Assembly (NCBI GenBank): GCA_037388705.1
Contig: JARRJY010000025.1
Coordinates: forward strand, 1-32,334
Length of the DNA: 32,334 nt
Source of the DNA: JARRJY01 sp037388705
GTDB taxonomy: Bacteria; Pseudomonadota; Gammaproteobacteria; UBA6429; Thiohalophilaceae
Direction: 5' to 3'
The notes beneath the pieces were generated by a model. The model saw only the letters and a list, made by a program, of their open reading frames with translations. It was not told the origin of the DNA and ran no database searches. Position 1 is the first letter of the stretch, and the number at the start of each line of letters is the position of its first letter. The position numbers and the translations under genes are program-made. Positions 1 through 7,825 of the stretch are shown piece after piece.

Positions 1-263
1 TGGCCAGCGAACTGGGCAAACCGGAGAATTACGTGATGGTGGCTATTGAACCACCTGTGCCCATGTCATTCGCCGGGAACACCGAGCCAACTGCCTACCT
101 TGAATTGAAAAGCATCGGCCTGCCTGAAAGTAAAACCCAGGGGCTGTCACAGGCGCTCTGTACATTAATTGAAAATACTACTGGCATTCGAAAAGACCGC
201 ATCTACATTGAGTTTGCCGATGCACCAAGAGCCATGTGGGGCTGGAACGGTGGAACTTTCTGA
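1..263 (+). CDS. MIF-family tautomerase (5' end outside window)
   Basis: The open frame enters from the left edge (first full codon at base 3) and ends at the TGA at 261-263. The visible 86 or so residues match the macrophage migration inhibitory factor / phenylpyruvate tautomerase family: LGKPENYVMV near the start, a PMSFAGNTEPTAYLEL strand, SIGLPES, then DRIYIEF and a C-terminal GWNGGTF, which is close to the usual family ending. These proteins are small cytosolic homotrimers that use an N-terminal proline as catalytic base; that residue lies outside the window, so activity cannot be judged. An internal GTG-ATG at 33-38 could be read as a start, but the family match continues upstream of it, so this is a truncated gene and not a short one. 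The physiological substrate in bacteria is generally unknown. Confidence 0.85.
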   Translation, partial: ASELGKPENYVMVAIEPPVPMSFAGNTEPTAYLELKSIGLPESKTQGLSQALCTLIENTTGIRKDRIYIEFADAPRAMWGWNGGTF

Positions 264-275
264 CATTTTTACCCT

Positions 276-545
276 ATGAAGAAAGCAATCATCATTATTA
301 GCGCCGTGCTGGCCGGAATTATCCTGTATATCTGGCAGGATCCCCAGTTAAGCAAAAAGGTTCTACACCAGACGGAAGACCTGGTTACCCCTGACACCAC
401 AACCGTCTACAAATGGACAGACAAAAATGGTAATCCTGTTCTCAGTAACTCACCACCAGCCGGAAACATTCCTTATGAAACCATTGAGTACCACCGGGAT
501 ACCAATGTAATGCCATCTAACGAGGAAAAAAAGCGTAAAAACTAG
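276..545 (+). CDS. DUF4124-type small membrane-anchored protein
   Basis: This 89-residue protein has a hydrophobic N-terminal segment (about residues 4-20) that would act as an uncleaved anchor or signal. A short periplasmic region follows, with a YKWTDKNGNPVLSNSPP motif at about residues 45-61. That aromatic-W-x-D-x-x-G pattern followed by a short proline-containing turn is the signature of DUF4124, common in gammaproteobacterial envelope proteins of unknown role. The C-terminus is charged and lysine-rich. It starts 12 bases after the tautomerase stop, so the two may be cotranscribed; proS begins 87 bases further on. No catalytic residues are apparent. Confidence 0.7.
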   Translation: MKKAIIIISAVLAGIILYIWQDPQLSKKVLHQTEDLVTPDTTTVYKWTDKNGNPVLSNSPPAGNIPYETIEYHRDTNVMPSNEEKKRKN

Positions 546-632
546 TCGAATTGCCATCTCGTTATAGTCAAGCTCCAGTAACAAACGATAAAATGGTGAG
601 ATTGACTAATGTAACAATAACGAAGGACAATT

Positions 633-2339
633 ATGCGCGCATCGCAACTCTTACTCGCCACCCTGAAAGAAGTCCCCTCTGACGCTGAAGTCGTTAGCCA
701 TCAACTCATGCTACGAGCTGGCATGATACGCAAACTGGCCTCGGGACTTTATACCTGGTTACCCATGGGGCTTCGTGTACTCCGCAAAGTGGAAAACATT
801 ATCCGCGAAGAAATGAACAAAGCCGGCGCGCAGGAAGTTCTAATGCCCGCGGTACAGCCTGCTGAACTGTGGGAAGAATCTGGACGCTGGGAAAAATATG
901 GTCCTGAATTACTGCGTATAAATGACCGCCATAACCGTGAATTTTGCTTTGGCCCAACCCACGAAGAAGTCATTACAGATTTAATACGCCATGAAATCCG
1001 TAGCTATAAACAACTGCCCAGTAACTTCTATCAAATCCAGACCAAGTTCCGTGATGAAATTCGTCCACGGTTTGGCGTCATGCGCGCTCGCGAATTTTTA
1101 ATGAAAGATGCTTACTCGTACCATCTGGATAACGAATCACTGAATGATACTTACCACATCATGCATCAGACCTATTGCAACATATTTGAACGCATCGGCC
1201 TGGATTATCGCCCGGTGCTCGCCGATACCGGTTCCATTGGCGGGGCGTTATCGCATGAATTCCATGTACTGGCTGACTCAGGAGAAGATGATATCGCCTT
1301 CAGCGATAGCAGTGATTTTGCATCCAACGTTGAACTGGCAGAAGCCATAGTGCCAGAAGGTAGTCGTCCTGAAGCTAGCCAGCAAATGAGCAAGGTTGAT
1401 ACTCCCAGACAACACAGTATTGAGGAAGTTTGCGAATTCCTGAATATTGCTCCGCAACAAACTATCAAAACTTTATTGATGCGGGATGCAGAAAACCAGT
1501 TAATTGCGTTTGTACTACGCGGTGATCACGAGTTGAATGTTATCAAGGCGGAGAAACTGGATGGTATTACCGCGCCTCTGACTTTTGCCAGCGAGGAAGA
1601 TGTTATAAAAAGTACTGGCTGTAAACCCGGCTCTGTAGGACCAATCGGTCTTGAAATCAGGAAGGTGGTTGATCACGGTGCAGCTCGCCTGGCGGATTTT
1701 GTCTGTGGCGCCAATGAAGAAGGTAAACATCTGACCGGTGTAAACTGGGGGCGTGATCTGGATGAACCTGAACCGGTTGATGTTCGTAACGTTAAAGAAG
1801 GCGACCCTTCACCGGATGGAAAAGGTAAACTGAATATTAAACGTGGCATTGAAGTCGGTCATATATTTCAGCTGGGCACCAGGTACAGCGAAGCGATGAA
1901 AGCGACCGTACTCAACGACAGCGGCCAATCCATTACCATGACCATGGGCTGCTATGGTATCGGCGTATCCCGCGTGGTTGCCGCTGCAATCGAGCAAAAT
2001 CATGATGAAAATGGCATCATCTGGCCTGAGTCCATTGCACCGTACCAGGTGGTGATTTTACCCATGAACATGCATAAATCGCCTAAACTTAAAGAGAAGG
2101 TTGAAGAAATCTATCAGGCGATGCAGGCTGAAGGTATTGAGGTAATAGTTGATGACCGCAAAGAACGACCCGGTGTGATGTTCTCGGACATGGAACTGAT
2201 TGGCATACCGCATCGTATCGTCATTGGTGACCGTAGTATCGACAAAGACGTTGTTGAATATAAAGGTCGGACAGATACAGACAAGCAGGATGTTGCACTG
2301 GATAACATAATTAATTTTATTAAAGATATACTTGCATAA
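633..2339 (+). CDS. proS: Prolyl-tRNA synthetase
   Basis: ProS charges tRNA-Pro with proline in the cytosol. The 568-residue length fits the long bacterial type (E. coli has 572). The N-terminus MRASQLLL is typical. The class II motif 2 region FRDEIRPRFG lies at residues 139-148 and is followed by REFLMKDAYSY. Motif 3, GCYGIGVSR, lies near residue 435. Between motifs 2 and 3, roughly residues 225-400, is the YbaK-like editing insertion (it includes the KAEKLDGI and GSVGPIGL segments) that clears mis-charged Ala-tRNA-Pro. The C-terminal anticodon-binding domain includes DDRKERPGVMFSDMELIGIPHR. The ATG at 633 is preceded by GAAGGAC, a usable ribosome binding site. A lytic transglycosylase gene follows 5 bases after the stop. 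Confidence 0.98.
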   Translation: MRASQLLLATLKEVPSDAEVVSHQLMLRAGMIRKLASGLYTWLPMGLRVLRKVENIIREEMNKAGAQEVLMPAVQPAELWEESGRWEKYGPELLRINDRHNREFCFGPTHEEVITDLIRHEIRSYKQLPSNFYQIQTKFRDEIRPRFGVMRAREFLMKDAYSYHLDNESLNDTYHIMHQTYCNIFERIGLDYRPVLADTGSIGGALSHEFHVLADSGEDDIAFSDSSDFASNVELAEAIVPEGSRPEASQQMSKVDTPRQHSIEEVCEFLNIAPQQTIKTLLMRDAENQLIAFVLRGDHELNVIKAEKLDGITAPLTFASEEDVIKSTGCKPGSVGPIGLEIRKVVDHGAARLADFVCGANEEGKHLTGVNWGRDLDEPEPVDVRNVKEGDPSPDGKGKLNIKRGIEVGHIFQLGTRYSEAMKATVLNDSGQSITMTMGCYGIGVSRVVAAAIEQNHDENGIIWPESIAPYQVVILPMNMHKSPKLKEKVEEIYQAMQAEGIEVIVDDRKERPGVMFSDMELIGIPHRIVIGDRSIDKDVVEYKGRTDTDKQDVALDNIINFIKDILA

Positions 2340-2344
2340 GAAAA

Positions 2345-2935
2345 ATGAATATTAAGGGCCGACAATTCAAAATCGTCATCGGGCTTATCCTGCTTGTCTT
2401 TGCTCTCCATCAGCCTGTATCTGCCAGCAAGTTAACAGAACCGGATCCTGAACTTCGAAAACTTTTGATAAAGGCTGTCAATGACAGTAACAGTTTCAGG
2501 GACCGCTTTGATGCAGAGGTCTGGTTACTGGATATGTCCACACGGCTTGAACGCTTTATACCGGATACTGAAAAACGTTTACGCCTGTTAAAACTTATTC
2601 ACCTGGAAGCAACACGCGCCGAGGTACATCCAGAACTGGTGTTGGCTGTCATAGAAGTGGAAAGTTATTTTGATAATTTTGCCATTTCAAATGCTGGTGC
2701 ACTTGGACTGATGCAAGTTATGCCATTCTGGCTAAAAGAAATTGGTCGGCCGAACGATAATCTTTTTGATATCAGGACCAACTTACGGATGGGCTGCACG
2801 ATTCTAAAATACTACCTGGATAAATCAAAAGGCGATCTGGTTGAGGCCCTGCAGCGTTATAACGGTAGTTTAAGAAGTCACAGGTACAGTAACAAGGTAC
2901 TGGATCGACTGAGCAGGCGCTGGTTCAAAAAATAG
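2345..2935 (+). CDS. Small SLT-type lytic transglycosylase
   Basis: This predicted periplasmic muramidase would cleave the MurNAc-GlcNAc bond of peptidoglycan and leave a 1,6-anhydro product. Residues 1-27 form a signal peptide (hydrophobic core VIGLILLVFAL, then SAS). The transglycosylase SLT domain spans about residues 90-190: the catalytic glutamate is E106 in AVIEVESYFD, followed by the hallmark GALGLMQVMP (118-127), then a DIRTNLRMGCTILKYYLD helix and RYNGS. At 196 residues it is a minimal enzyme with little besides the catalytic domain. It starts 5 bases after the proS stop, so it is probably expressed with proS. That pairing is likely a matter of operon structure and not shared function. 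Confidence 0.9.
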   Translation: MNIKGRQFKIVIGLILLVFALHQPVSASKLTEPDPELRKLLIKAVNDSNSFRDRFDAEVWLLDMSTRLERFIPDTEKRLRLLKLIHLEATRAEVHPELVLAVIEVESYFDNFAISNAGALGLMQVMPFWLKEIGRPNDNLFDIRTNLRMGCTILKYYLDKSKGDLVEALQRYNGSLRSHRYSNKVLDRLSRRWFKK

Positions 2936-2962
2936 CACGTTGTCATAAATGTTCATTACTCA

Positions 2963-3250
2963 ATGAATAAGGACAAAAGTCAAAAAAACTGGTCTGCCAG
3001 GGTAACCCGGGAAAGTCATGCCCTGATGCTTGAAGAAGGCGTATTTACCTGGAAAGATCCGGTTAAAATCGCACGTTCTTTAAAGAAGTCAGCCGACAAA
3101 AGCAAGCAACGCAAATCCTCACCCTTTCGTTCTGCTATGAGCATGCTGGTGTTTTATATTAACCGTGCAGGTAAAAATCTCGATAAGGATCAGAAACGGG
3201 TATTGGAAAAGGCCAAGGACGAGTTAAGAAAACTCTACGGTAAGACCTGA
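2963..3250 (+). CDS. DUF3175 family protein
   Basis: This 95-residue basic protein matches the DUF3175 pattern along its whole length: KNWSARVTRESHAL near the start, EEGVFTWKDPVKIARSLKKSA in the middle, SPFRSAMSMLVFYINRAGKNL, and an ending LEKAKDELRKLYGK. It has no signal peptide or membrane segment, so it should be cytosolic. The density of lysine and arginine suggests possible nucleic acid binding, but that is inference only; no function is established for the family that I know of. It lies 27 bases after the transglycosylase stop on the same strand and is probably the last gene of the proS operon. A 147-base gap separates it from the serine ammonia-lyase gene. Confidence 0.8.
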   Translation: MNKDKSQKNWSARVTRESHALMLEEGVFTWKDPVKIARSLKKSADKSKQRKSSPFRSAMSMLVFYINRAGKNLDKDQKRVLEKAKDELRKLYGKT

Positions 3251-3318
3251 ACAATCCATGATGAAAAATCGTTACAAATAAAATAGAAAGATTTATTTCA
3301 AGCGTTTAAACTGAACCT

Positions 3319-3324
3319 TATAAT
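3319..3324 (+). promoter_or_regulatory. Candidate -10 box upstream of L-serine ammonia-lyase
   Basis: A perfect TATAAT hexamer sits 74 bases before the sdaA start inside an AT-rich 147-base intergenic region. The best upstream hexamer at 16-17 base spacing (about 3296-3302, TTTCAAG) is a poor match to TTGACA. This is therefore only a plausible sigma-70 promoter, possibly activator-dependent. Confidence 0.3.
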
Positions 3325-3397
3325 TTTTAATAAGCTCACCAGTTTCAAGGTAATTGATATACCCACCTAAAATTAAACAGAGTATTTAAAGGTTTTT

Positions 3398-4777
3398 ATG
3401 TTTATCAGCGCACTGGAGCTCTTCAAAATTGGTATTGGTCCTTCCAGTTCTCATACCATTGGTCCAATGATTGCAGCAAATGATTTCATTAATCATGTCA
3501 GGCAATCCACACAACAAGCTCAATTCAAAGAAAGCATCCATATCCAATGCATATTAAAAGGCTCCCTGGCATATACAGGTAAGGGGCATGCAACTGATCG
3601 GGCAATAGCGCTGGGATTACACGGTTACACTCCAGATGGTGTTGCTTCATACGATATAGAGACGTTAATAACAGATACCTGGAATAAAAAATCCATCGCA
3701 ATAAATACCAAGAAGAACATTCAGTTTTCTGCTATTGATGACATCATATTTGATAAAGGCGCACCCCTGCCTGAACATCCCAACGGAATGATTTTTAACC
3801 TGATTACCGACACAAAAGAAACTTTCCTGTCAGAGACTTACTTTTCTATTGGCGGGGGCTTCATCAGCAAACTATCCGAAATAAACCAGTTAGTTGCGCC
3901 TCTTAAAATGAAGAACGCGCTTAATTGCCCTTATGCCTTTGACTCTGCCAGCTCCATGCTTGAGATGTCGCGAGACTCGGGATTATCTATTCCTGATATG
4001 AAACGTATTAATGAACTTGAATACATGTCAGAAGATAACCTTAATGCTGGTCTTGATCGTATCTGGGAATCAATGAGTAAATGCATTCAAAAGGGACTGA
4101 AGTCAGAAGGTCTTTTACCTGGTGGTCTTGATATACCGCGGCGTGCAAAAGACCTTTATCAACAACTTGAAGAAAATAATAATACAACCACGCTTAATGA
4201 CTGGCTTTGTGCTTATGCTATGGCAGTCAATGAAGAAAATGCTGCCGGACACATGGTAGTCACGGCACCGACCAATGGTGCGGCTGGTGTTATACCTGCT
4301 GTGCTTTATTATTTTATACATCATCAAAAAGGGAGCCAGGAACAGGTAAGGGAGTTTCTTCTCACGGCAAGCGCTATCGGTGGCATCATCAAGCACAAGA
4401 GCTCTATTTCAGGTGCTGAAGTAGGTTGCCAGGGTGAAGTTGGTTCAGCCTCTTCCATGGCCGCGGCTGGTTTATGCGCGGTGCTTGGTGGTTCTTCTCA
4501 ACAAATAGAAAATGCCGCTGAGATTGCACTTGAACATCACCTGGGTATGACCTGTGACCCGGTCAATGGCCTGGTACAGGTGCCATGTATAGAACGTAAT
4601 GGTTTTGGTGCTATCAAGGCTTACACTGCTGCTTCACTGGCAATGAAGGGAACAGGTGAGCATTTTATGCCACTGGATAACTGCATTGCCGCCATGAAAC
4701 AGACCGGCCTGGAAATGTCAGAGAAATACAAAGAAACGTCGCTGGGTGGCTTAGCCGTGAGTATTACGGAGTGTTGA
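3398..4777 (+). CDS. sdaA: L-serine ammonia-lyase, single-chain Fe-S type
   Basis: The enzyme deaminates L-serine to pyruvate and ammonia with a [4Fe-4S] cluster that binds the substrate hydroxyl. At 459 residues it matches the single-chain enzymes such as SdaA/SdaB. The beta domain begins with SALELFKIGIGPSSSHTIGP (residues 4-23). The catalytic alpha domain contains TAPTNGAAGVIP (289-300). The cluster cysteines are visible at C344 (EVGCQGEVGSASS), C386 (GMTCDPVNGLVQ) and C397 (QVPCIERN), spaced as in E. coli SdaA. The gene stands alone on its strand and converges with the acylphosphatase gene across 10 bases, with no recognisable terminator between them. SdaA and SdaB cannot be separated from sequence alone, so the symbol is by type. 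Confidence 0.95.
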   Translation: MFISALELFKIGIGPSSSHTIGPMIAANDFINHVRQSTQQAQFKESIHIQCILKGSLAYTGKGHATDRAIALGLHGYTPDGVASYDIETLITDTWNKKSIAINTKKNIQFSAIDDIIFDKGAPLPEHPNGMIFNLITDTKETFLSETYFSIGGGFISKLSEINQLVAPLKMKNALNCPYAFDSASSMLEMSRDSGLSIPDMKRINELEYMSEDNLNAGLDRIWESMSKCIQKGLKSEGLLPGGLDIPRRAKDLYQQLEENNNTTTLNDWLCAYAMAVNEENAAGHMVVTAPTNGAAGVIPAVLYYFIHHQKGSQEQVREFLLTASAIGGIIKHKSSISGAEVGCQGEVGSASSMAAAGLCAVLGGSSQQIENAAEIALEHHLGMTCDPVNGLVQVPCIERNGFGAIKAYTAASLAMKGTGEHFMPLDNCIAAMKQTGLEMSEKYKETSLGGLAVSITEC

Positions 4778-4787
4778 TTCAGGTTAA

Positions 4788-5057
4788 TCAGCCAATGACA
4801 AATCCTCCTTCCACATCACCATCCACTTCTTCACATAATACATCAATCACATCCGCATGCTCAGGCCCCTGCCATAACCATTCCTGTAATTGCTTCACTT
4901 TAGCCTCTTTTCCGCAGGCAACAACTTCTACATCACCATTCATCAGGTTGTAAGCATGTCCTGCCAGGCCAAGTTCACGAGCCCTGGTACGTGTGGTATC
5001 TCGATAGAACACTCCTTGTACTCTTCCTTTGATAATACACTTTATACAGTAACTCAT
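4788..5057 (-). CDS. acyP: Acylphosphatase
   Basis: This small cytosolic enzyme hydrolyses acyl phosphates such as acetyl phosphate or carbamoyl phosphate. The 89-residue length is normal. The signature GRVQGVFYRDTTR carries the phosphate-binding arginine at R19. The catalytic asparagine is N37 in AYNLMNGDVEV, in the same relative spacing as R23/N41 of the muscle enzyme. The C-terminal part matches the family less closely (VEGGFVIG where an F-x-I-x-xY type ending is usual), but the active site is intact. It starts 3 bases after the adaptor stop, so it looks like the last gene of the thioredoxin-TolC-adaptor operon. Its link to export is not obvious and may be incidental. Confidence 0.92.
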   Translation of the reverse strand: MSYCIKCIIKGRVQGVFYRDTTRTRARELGLAGHAYNLMNGDVEVVACGKEAKVKQLQEWLWQGPEHADVIDVLCEEVDGDVEGGFVIG

Positions 5058-5060
5058 GTT

Positions 5061-5831
5061 CTAGAAATCAATTGTTGCTTTCATTCCCGATCTTAACTGG
5101 CTACTACCGGTTTCAAACTCGACTTCCAGTGGATATTGATTGGTACCCTGTATAAATTCCAGTCCTACCGATAAAACTTTCCCTGTATAAGTTTTATCAG
5201 CAACAGTGACATTAGCTGTTCGTCCTGCTTTAACATCAGAAAGCATAGATGGCGAGATACTTGTTTGAGCAACCATTTTTCCTGCTTCCGCGATAACAAC
5301 CATCAACGGTGCCTCTATACTCGCATTTACAATCTCGTTTTTCTTTCGCAATACTTTTATCACTACTGCATCAAAAGGGGCCTTTATAGTACTAAAACCG
5401 AGATCATTTCTTGCTTTTACAAAGTCCTCCTGGGCCTTTTTATAATTTGCCACGGCTTTTTTATGCCCGTTTTTGGCGATTTGTAATTCATGTTCAGCAA
5501 GCACGGTACGCTCATAAAGCTCAATGGCACGATCAAGTTCACGTTTTGCTTCTTCCAGTTCTTCCTTTTCACTTTCCCTGGCAGCTTTTGCCTTATTATA
5601 TTGCGCAGCAAAAAAAGCCTGGCTAAGTTGAGTCAAAATATCATCTTTTTTTACTTTTTGACCTGCGACTACATCAACTCTGGTAATAATGCCACTGACT
5701 GCAGAACTTAACTCGGTTCTGTTTGCCCAGCTCAACGTCCCTTCAAGAGTTTGCGCATGAAGCACGGCGCTCATTAGCAAGAGTACAAAAAGCAACAATT
5801 TTCGGCTTATAGGTTGAATTTGTTTTTTCAT
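5061..5831 (-). CDS. Short HlyD/RND-type periplasmic adaptor (membrane fusion protein)
   Basis: This 256-residue protein has a signal peptide (about residues 1-26, ending VLHAQ). The architecture is that of a membrane fusion protein: a first half-lipoyl segment (SAVSGIITRVDVVAGQKVKKDDIL, about 42-66), a helical coiled-coil hairpin (about 73-140, rich in KA, EE and RE repeats), a second half-lipoyl segment (FSTIKAPFDAVVIKV) and a beta-barrel domain to the end. It is much shorter than AcrA-type adaptors (near 390 residues) and seems to stop after the beta-barrel, without the membrane-proximal domain. Its coiled coil would dock onto an outer membrane factor, and the TolC-family gene lies 13 bases upstream. 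No RND, ABC or MFS pump gene is next to it, so the substrate and the energised partner are unknown. Confidence 0.85.
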   Translation of the reverse strand: MKKQIQPISRKLLLFVLLLMSAVLHAQTLEGTLSWANRTELSSAVSGIITRVDVVAGQKVKKDDILTQLSQAFFAAQYNKAKAARESEKEELEEAKRELDRAIELYERTVLAEHELQIAKNGHKKAVANYKKAQEDFVKARNDLGFSTIKAPFDAVVIKVLRKKNEIVNASIEAPLMVVIAEAGKMVAQTSISPSMLSDVKAGRTANVTVADKTYTGKVLSVGLEFIQGTNQYPLEVEFETGSSQLRSGMKATIDF

Positions 5832-5844
5832 AACAGTACCTGTC

Positions 5845-7146
5845 CTAATGCTCTTTAATCATATTGCCGGTCAGGGCATCCATCTTCGCCCAGGCATAGG
5901 CCATATCCAAATCTGCTTTTAATGCTTCATACTGTGCTTTTGTAACAGTAATCATTGCATCACCCAATGTTGAGCGAACTTCCATTTCATAGAGTGCACG
6001 GCTTTTATCAAGATAAAGTTCGCTATAATCTGTTAACGCCATCATTTCTTCCCGTTTGGCCTGCATAGATTCCAAATCAAGCCATAAACGTAAAACCTGC
6101 TGCTGGATGTCCATTTCAGTTTTCTCGAGTATTGACTGAATCTCGTAGAGCTCCCCTTTCCGCCTGGCGATTGCAGCATCTGTTCTACCGCCTTTGCTTA
6201 ACGGTACCTCGAGTAGTACACCAGCTCGCCACGTGTCTGTTGAACCTGTTTCACGACTATAGGTGTGCGCTTCCAGTTGCCCTTTGATCACCGCGTTGTC
6301 TGACTTGCGTGCCATCTCTACAGCCTGGGTTGCTGCCTGTAACCGGGATTGCAAAGATTTTATAGCCAGGTTATTTTCCAGCGCCTGCTTCTGTAATTCC
6401 TCTACTTCAGGGATTTTTCTTGTCAATGCCAACAGTTCTGGTTTAGCCAGGTTATCAGCAATAAGAGCCGGATTACCCAAACTTAAAGCCAGTGCATTGC
6501 GAGTCAAGCGCTGGTTATTTCTACTGGCCAGTCGTAAACGTCTCATCTTCTGGTACTCAACATCCTGCTGAAGTACTTCCAGATCTGACACCTGCCCCAG
6601 TTCCAGGCGATCACGTAATTTGTCCAGTCGCACGAAGGCTGTTGCCATTTCTTCGTTGTATCGATAAAAATTCAGATCTGCCAGTAACACGTCAAAAAAT
6701 CTTCGCATAATAGCAAGGCGGCGCTTCTGTCTTGTATCAATATAATTGTATTGTTGTGCCTGCAAACTTTTACTGGCCTGTTCTTTTTGAGCATCCTGAA
6801 GTCCAAAATCATAGAGTGGCTTATCCACTAACAGGCTTAGCCTGTGATTATCACTCTCCTGATACGGGGATTTTTCGGCGGGATCTATCCACTGTGCCAG
6901 GGCCTGTATACGAATATCCACGTCATCACTTGCATCGGCTTGCAATACCCCTGCCTCTGCCTGCTTGAGTTGTGATTCACTTATGGCAAGTACGGGGTGA
7001 TGGCGATCAGCAAAAGCAAGCGCCTGCTCAAGAGTAAATGGCTCTGGCAATATCTCAATATTTTCTTCAGCAACAGCATGTACCATCATAAAAGACGTTA
7101 TGATGGAAAGTGCCCATGCCGTAATAGCCTTATGCCTGAAGATCAT
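5845..7146 (-). CDS. TolC-family outer membrane channel protein
   Basis: This 433-residue protein has a signal peptide (residues 1-26, ending VHAVAEE) and then the two internally repeated helical/beta units of outer membrane efflux proteins. The first repeat opens with FTLEQALAFADRHHPVLAIS and the second with VEELQKQALENNLAIKSLQSRL near residue 250. The LLVDKPLYDFG and LLEVPLSKGGRTDA segments are the beta-strand portions that enter the outer membrane barrel. It would form a trimeric channel for export across the outer membrane. It begins 2 bases after the thioredoxin-like reading frame and is followed by the adaptor gene, so the three are almost certainly cotranscribed. Specificity cannot be read from sequence. 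Confidence 0.88.
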   Translation of the reverse strand: MIFRHKAITAWALSIITSFMMVHAVAEENIEILPEPFTLEQALAFADRHHPVLAISESQLKQAEAGVLQADASDDVDIRIQALAQWIDPAEKSPYQESDNHRLSLLVDKPLYDFGLQDAQKEQASKSLQAQQYNYIDTRQKRRLAIMRRFFDVLLADLNFYRYNEEMATAFVRLDKLRDRLELGQVSDLEVLQQDVEYQKMRRLRLASRNNQRLTRNALALSLGNPALIADNLAKPELLALTRKIPEVEELQKQALENNLAIKSLQSRLQAATQAVEMARKSDNAVIKGQLEAHTYSRETGSTDTWRAGVLLEVPLSKGGRTDAAIARRKGELYEIQSILEKTEMDIQQQVLRLWLDLESMQAKREEMMALTDYSELYLDKSRALYEMEVRSTLGDAMITVTKAQYEALKADLDMAYAWAKMDALTGNMIKEH

Positions 7147-7148
7147 TA

Positions 7149-7681
7149 TTATTTCTTTTCTTTCCTGATTTTTCGTTTATAACGTACAAAAGACATCTCT
7201 TTATAGATACCCTTAACCAGGTATTCTCCCATTAATCGAAATTCCTCCGGTCCAGATGTCTTCCCGGTATGACGGTGCATCTTTTTTCCTTTCAGATCAT
7301 AAAACATAAACACCGGGGTAGCCCTCACCCGATGTTCCTTAAAGGCGAAATCTTTTTGTGTGGTGGTCTGTCCTTTAAGGTTTACAATTTCAATGTCCCC
7401 TTCAATATCAATTGGGAACATTAAAAAATATTTACGAAAATACTCCTGTATATCAGGTTGATTGAGGACATTTTTTTCATGTAATGGCAAAATGGGCATT
7501 CATCCATTTCAAAAAAGAACATGATTCCGATTTTTCCCTGCTTTTTAGCATTGGCAAGTTCTTCTGAAAAATCCCCCCAGGTTTCATTAAAGAAATACTT
7601 GTAGGGATCCCTGGGTAGTTGCGCCAATGCCAGGCCGGGTAGTAGAAATATCAGTAATATGATGTTACGAACTGCTTGCAT
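7149..7681 (-). pseudogene. Periplasmic thioredoxin-like (SoxW-like) protein, frameshifted
   Basis: Two overlapping frames together make one thioredoxin-fold protein. The first (start 7681) has a signal peptide (residues 1-20, ending GLALAQ), then DPYKYFFNETWGDF and the redox motif DECPFCHYMKK. It should continue but drifts into unrelated residues. The second frame carries on with NVLNQPDIQEYFRKYFLMFP, the cis-proline region VRATPVFMFYD and an EMSFVRYKRK tail, ending at 7149. The switch point is a run of seven T on the plus strand at 7471-7477 (A7 in the gene); one extra A would give a continuous protein of about 177 residues. This could be a true mutation, programmed slippage at the A run, or a homopolymer sequencing error. 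Intact relatives would be periplasmic thiol-disulfide proteins. It is the first gene of the TolC-adaptor operon. Confidence 0.8.
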
Positions 7682-7748
7682 TTAATCACCTGTCAAATAA
7701 TGCTATATCTTCATAATATACCGATTATAACACCTCACTTTTTCCTTT

Positions 7749-7768
7749 CACTGTGCTTTTACACAGTG
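7749..7768. repeat. 7-bp perfect inverted repeat between divergent genes
   Basis: CACTGTG (7749-7755) and CACAGTG (7762-7768) form a perfect dyad around a 6-base spacer. It lies in the 144-base region between the divergent thioredoxin-like gene and the sensor kinase gene, 58 bases before the kinase start. It has the size and placement of a dimeric regulator operator, possibly for the adjacent response regulator. There is no T-tract that would make it a terminator for either direction. Confidence 0.4.
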
Positions 7769-7825
7769 GAATATGCTCAAATTACGCTATGATTAACCAT
7801 GTAAAAACGGACAAATATATTTAGC

